Made by a program: the position numbers and the translations under genes | Shown: in pieces, positions 63,301 to 64,000 of the stretch | Numbering within the stretch: position 1 is the first letter of the stretch | How the letters are laid out: each line of letters starts with the position of its first letter | DNA from: Balanoglossus misakiensis | Taxonomy: Eukaryota > Hemichordata | DNA length: 64,000 nt | NCBI GenBank assembly: GCA_040954595.2 | Contig: CM082595.2 | Coordinates: 6,696,001 to 6,760,000 of the forward strand | Reading direction: 5' to 3' | Notes under the pieces: generated by a model | What the model was told of the DNA's origin: nothing | What the model saw: the letters and a program-made list of their open reading frames with translations, nothing else | The model's database searches: none

Positions 63301-64000
63301 CCCCCTCTCCTGCACATATCGGTCCGACCACACCAGAAAAGACAAGGGGGTTGAACTAAAACGTGTGAATAAAGGTGTTAAAAGAACAGCATTCACAGTT
63401 CGAATGCATTCTAATTAGATGTACTTATCTGTAATAATCGAGAAAAGTTATTCTACATATCCAAGCTGTGGTAGTAACACTACTTATGAACTTATTATGG
63501 TGAAGGCATTCCATTGTTTATCTTTAAAATATTATTGTTTAGACTGCTTGACCGTTTGCTGATTGAGAAAAGTTTTAATATATAAATATAGCGTTATATA
63601 AATTAATGAAATATTGTTTGCTTTAATGATGGGCGTACATTCTGCTCAATGTACAAAGATGTTTATGTCATGTGTTAATTTATCGAGTCTTATGTTTGGA
63701 ATTACGTGGAAGAAAGATAATTAGGAGTTTTGACTATAAGCAGTTTCAAGTTGACCGTGGTCGATTAAGTAATTTATTATATCCCAGCAATTCTCCCGCT
63801 ACACCCCCGGATCAAAATGGTCAAACCTCCAGCTGCAGCTGTGTATCGTTTGGATCGGAACAATCCATTGTATTATGGGTTAGAGTTACAAAGCTAACCC
63901 TAACGAAGCTGGAGTTCTTTGTTCCTAATTTGAACTTTTGATGTGTTCTTGAGTTTATTTTCTGTTTTCCTGTGTATCACGGAACCACATATACTCAGTT
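60388..64000. other. Downstream of the TNF receptor: no gene recognised
   Basis: This should begin with the 3' UTR of the receptor, but I see no obvious AATAAA in the first few hundred bases. Besides the 41-bp tandem repeat (62488-62815) and a poly-C run at about 63290-63305, nothing stands out; the open frames are short and AT-rich. Confidence 0.6.
62488..62815 (+). repeat. 41-bp tandem repeat, eight copies
   Basis: Eight head-to-tail 41-bp units start at 62488, 62529, 62570, 62611, 62652, 62693, 62734 and 62775. Each begins TCAGTTGAAAAGATACATTA and ends GTTGCAAGTC, with only one or two differences per unit. A degenerate ninth unit precedes them (about 62443-62487). Units abut without spacers, so it is a minisatellite. 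Confidence 0.95.

Overview
This is nuclear DNA of an invertebrate animal. Every gene is split by GT-AG introns, some of them long; AATAAA signals, abundant microsatellites and small non-autonomous transposons are present; and the gene families (ASMT-like O-methyltransferase, five-CCCH/WWE/PARP proteins of the ZAP/PARP12 type, a transmembrane TNF receptor) are animal-specific. The gene content would suit an invertebrate deuterostome such as a lancelet or hemichordate, or a lophotrochozoan; the sequence alone does not let me choose. I assembled exons by eye from splice sites, reading phase and paralogue comparison. All six multi-exon models close in frame.

Layout. (1) 84-6624, plus strand: two tandem ASMT-like O-methyltransferase genes with identical five-exon structure. 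(2) 8998-28776, minus strand: three tandem genes (called A, B and C from left to right) for proteins with a ZAP-type N-terminal array of four CCCH fingers, a fifth CCCH finger, a WWE region and a PARP catalytic domain with an H-Y-I triad. All three share exon junction phases 2,0,2,2. Gene C (721 aa) is compact. Gene A (about 931 aa) has a long RGG/Gln-rich linker. Gene B (1390 aa) carries a second, almost identical copy of the four-finger array plus a long Asp/Glu tract. (3) 28777-32161: no gene recognised. (4) 32162-60387, plus strand: a single-pass TNF receptor of four cysteine-rich domains and a short tail without a death domain. Its signal-peptide exon appears to lie 22.6 kb upstream, so 32207-54770 would be one long first intron. 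(5) 60388-64000: no gene seen; a 41-bp tandem repeat lies at 62488-62815.

Functionally, the centre of the window is a lineage-expanded cluster of probable antiviral RNA-binding/ADP-ribosylating proteins. Its right-hand neighbour is a probable TRAF-type TNF receptor and its left-hand neighbour a methyltransferase pair. I see no sequence evidence that the three groups form one pathway. Repeats are plentiful: two elements with perfect 9-bp target duplications (Mutator-like), one TTAA-flanked element, several hairpin elements, and an inverted pair of related repeats flanking exon 2 of gene B.
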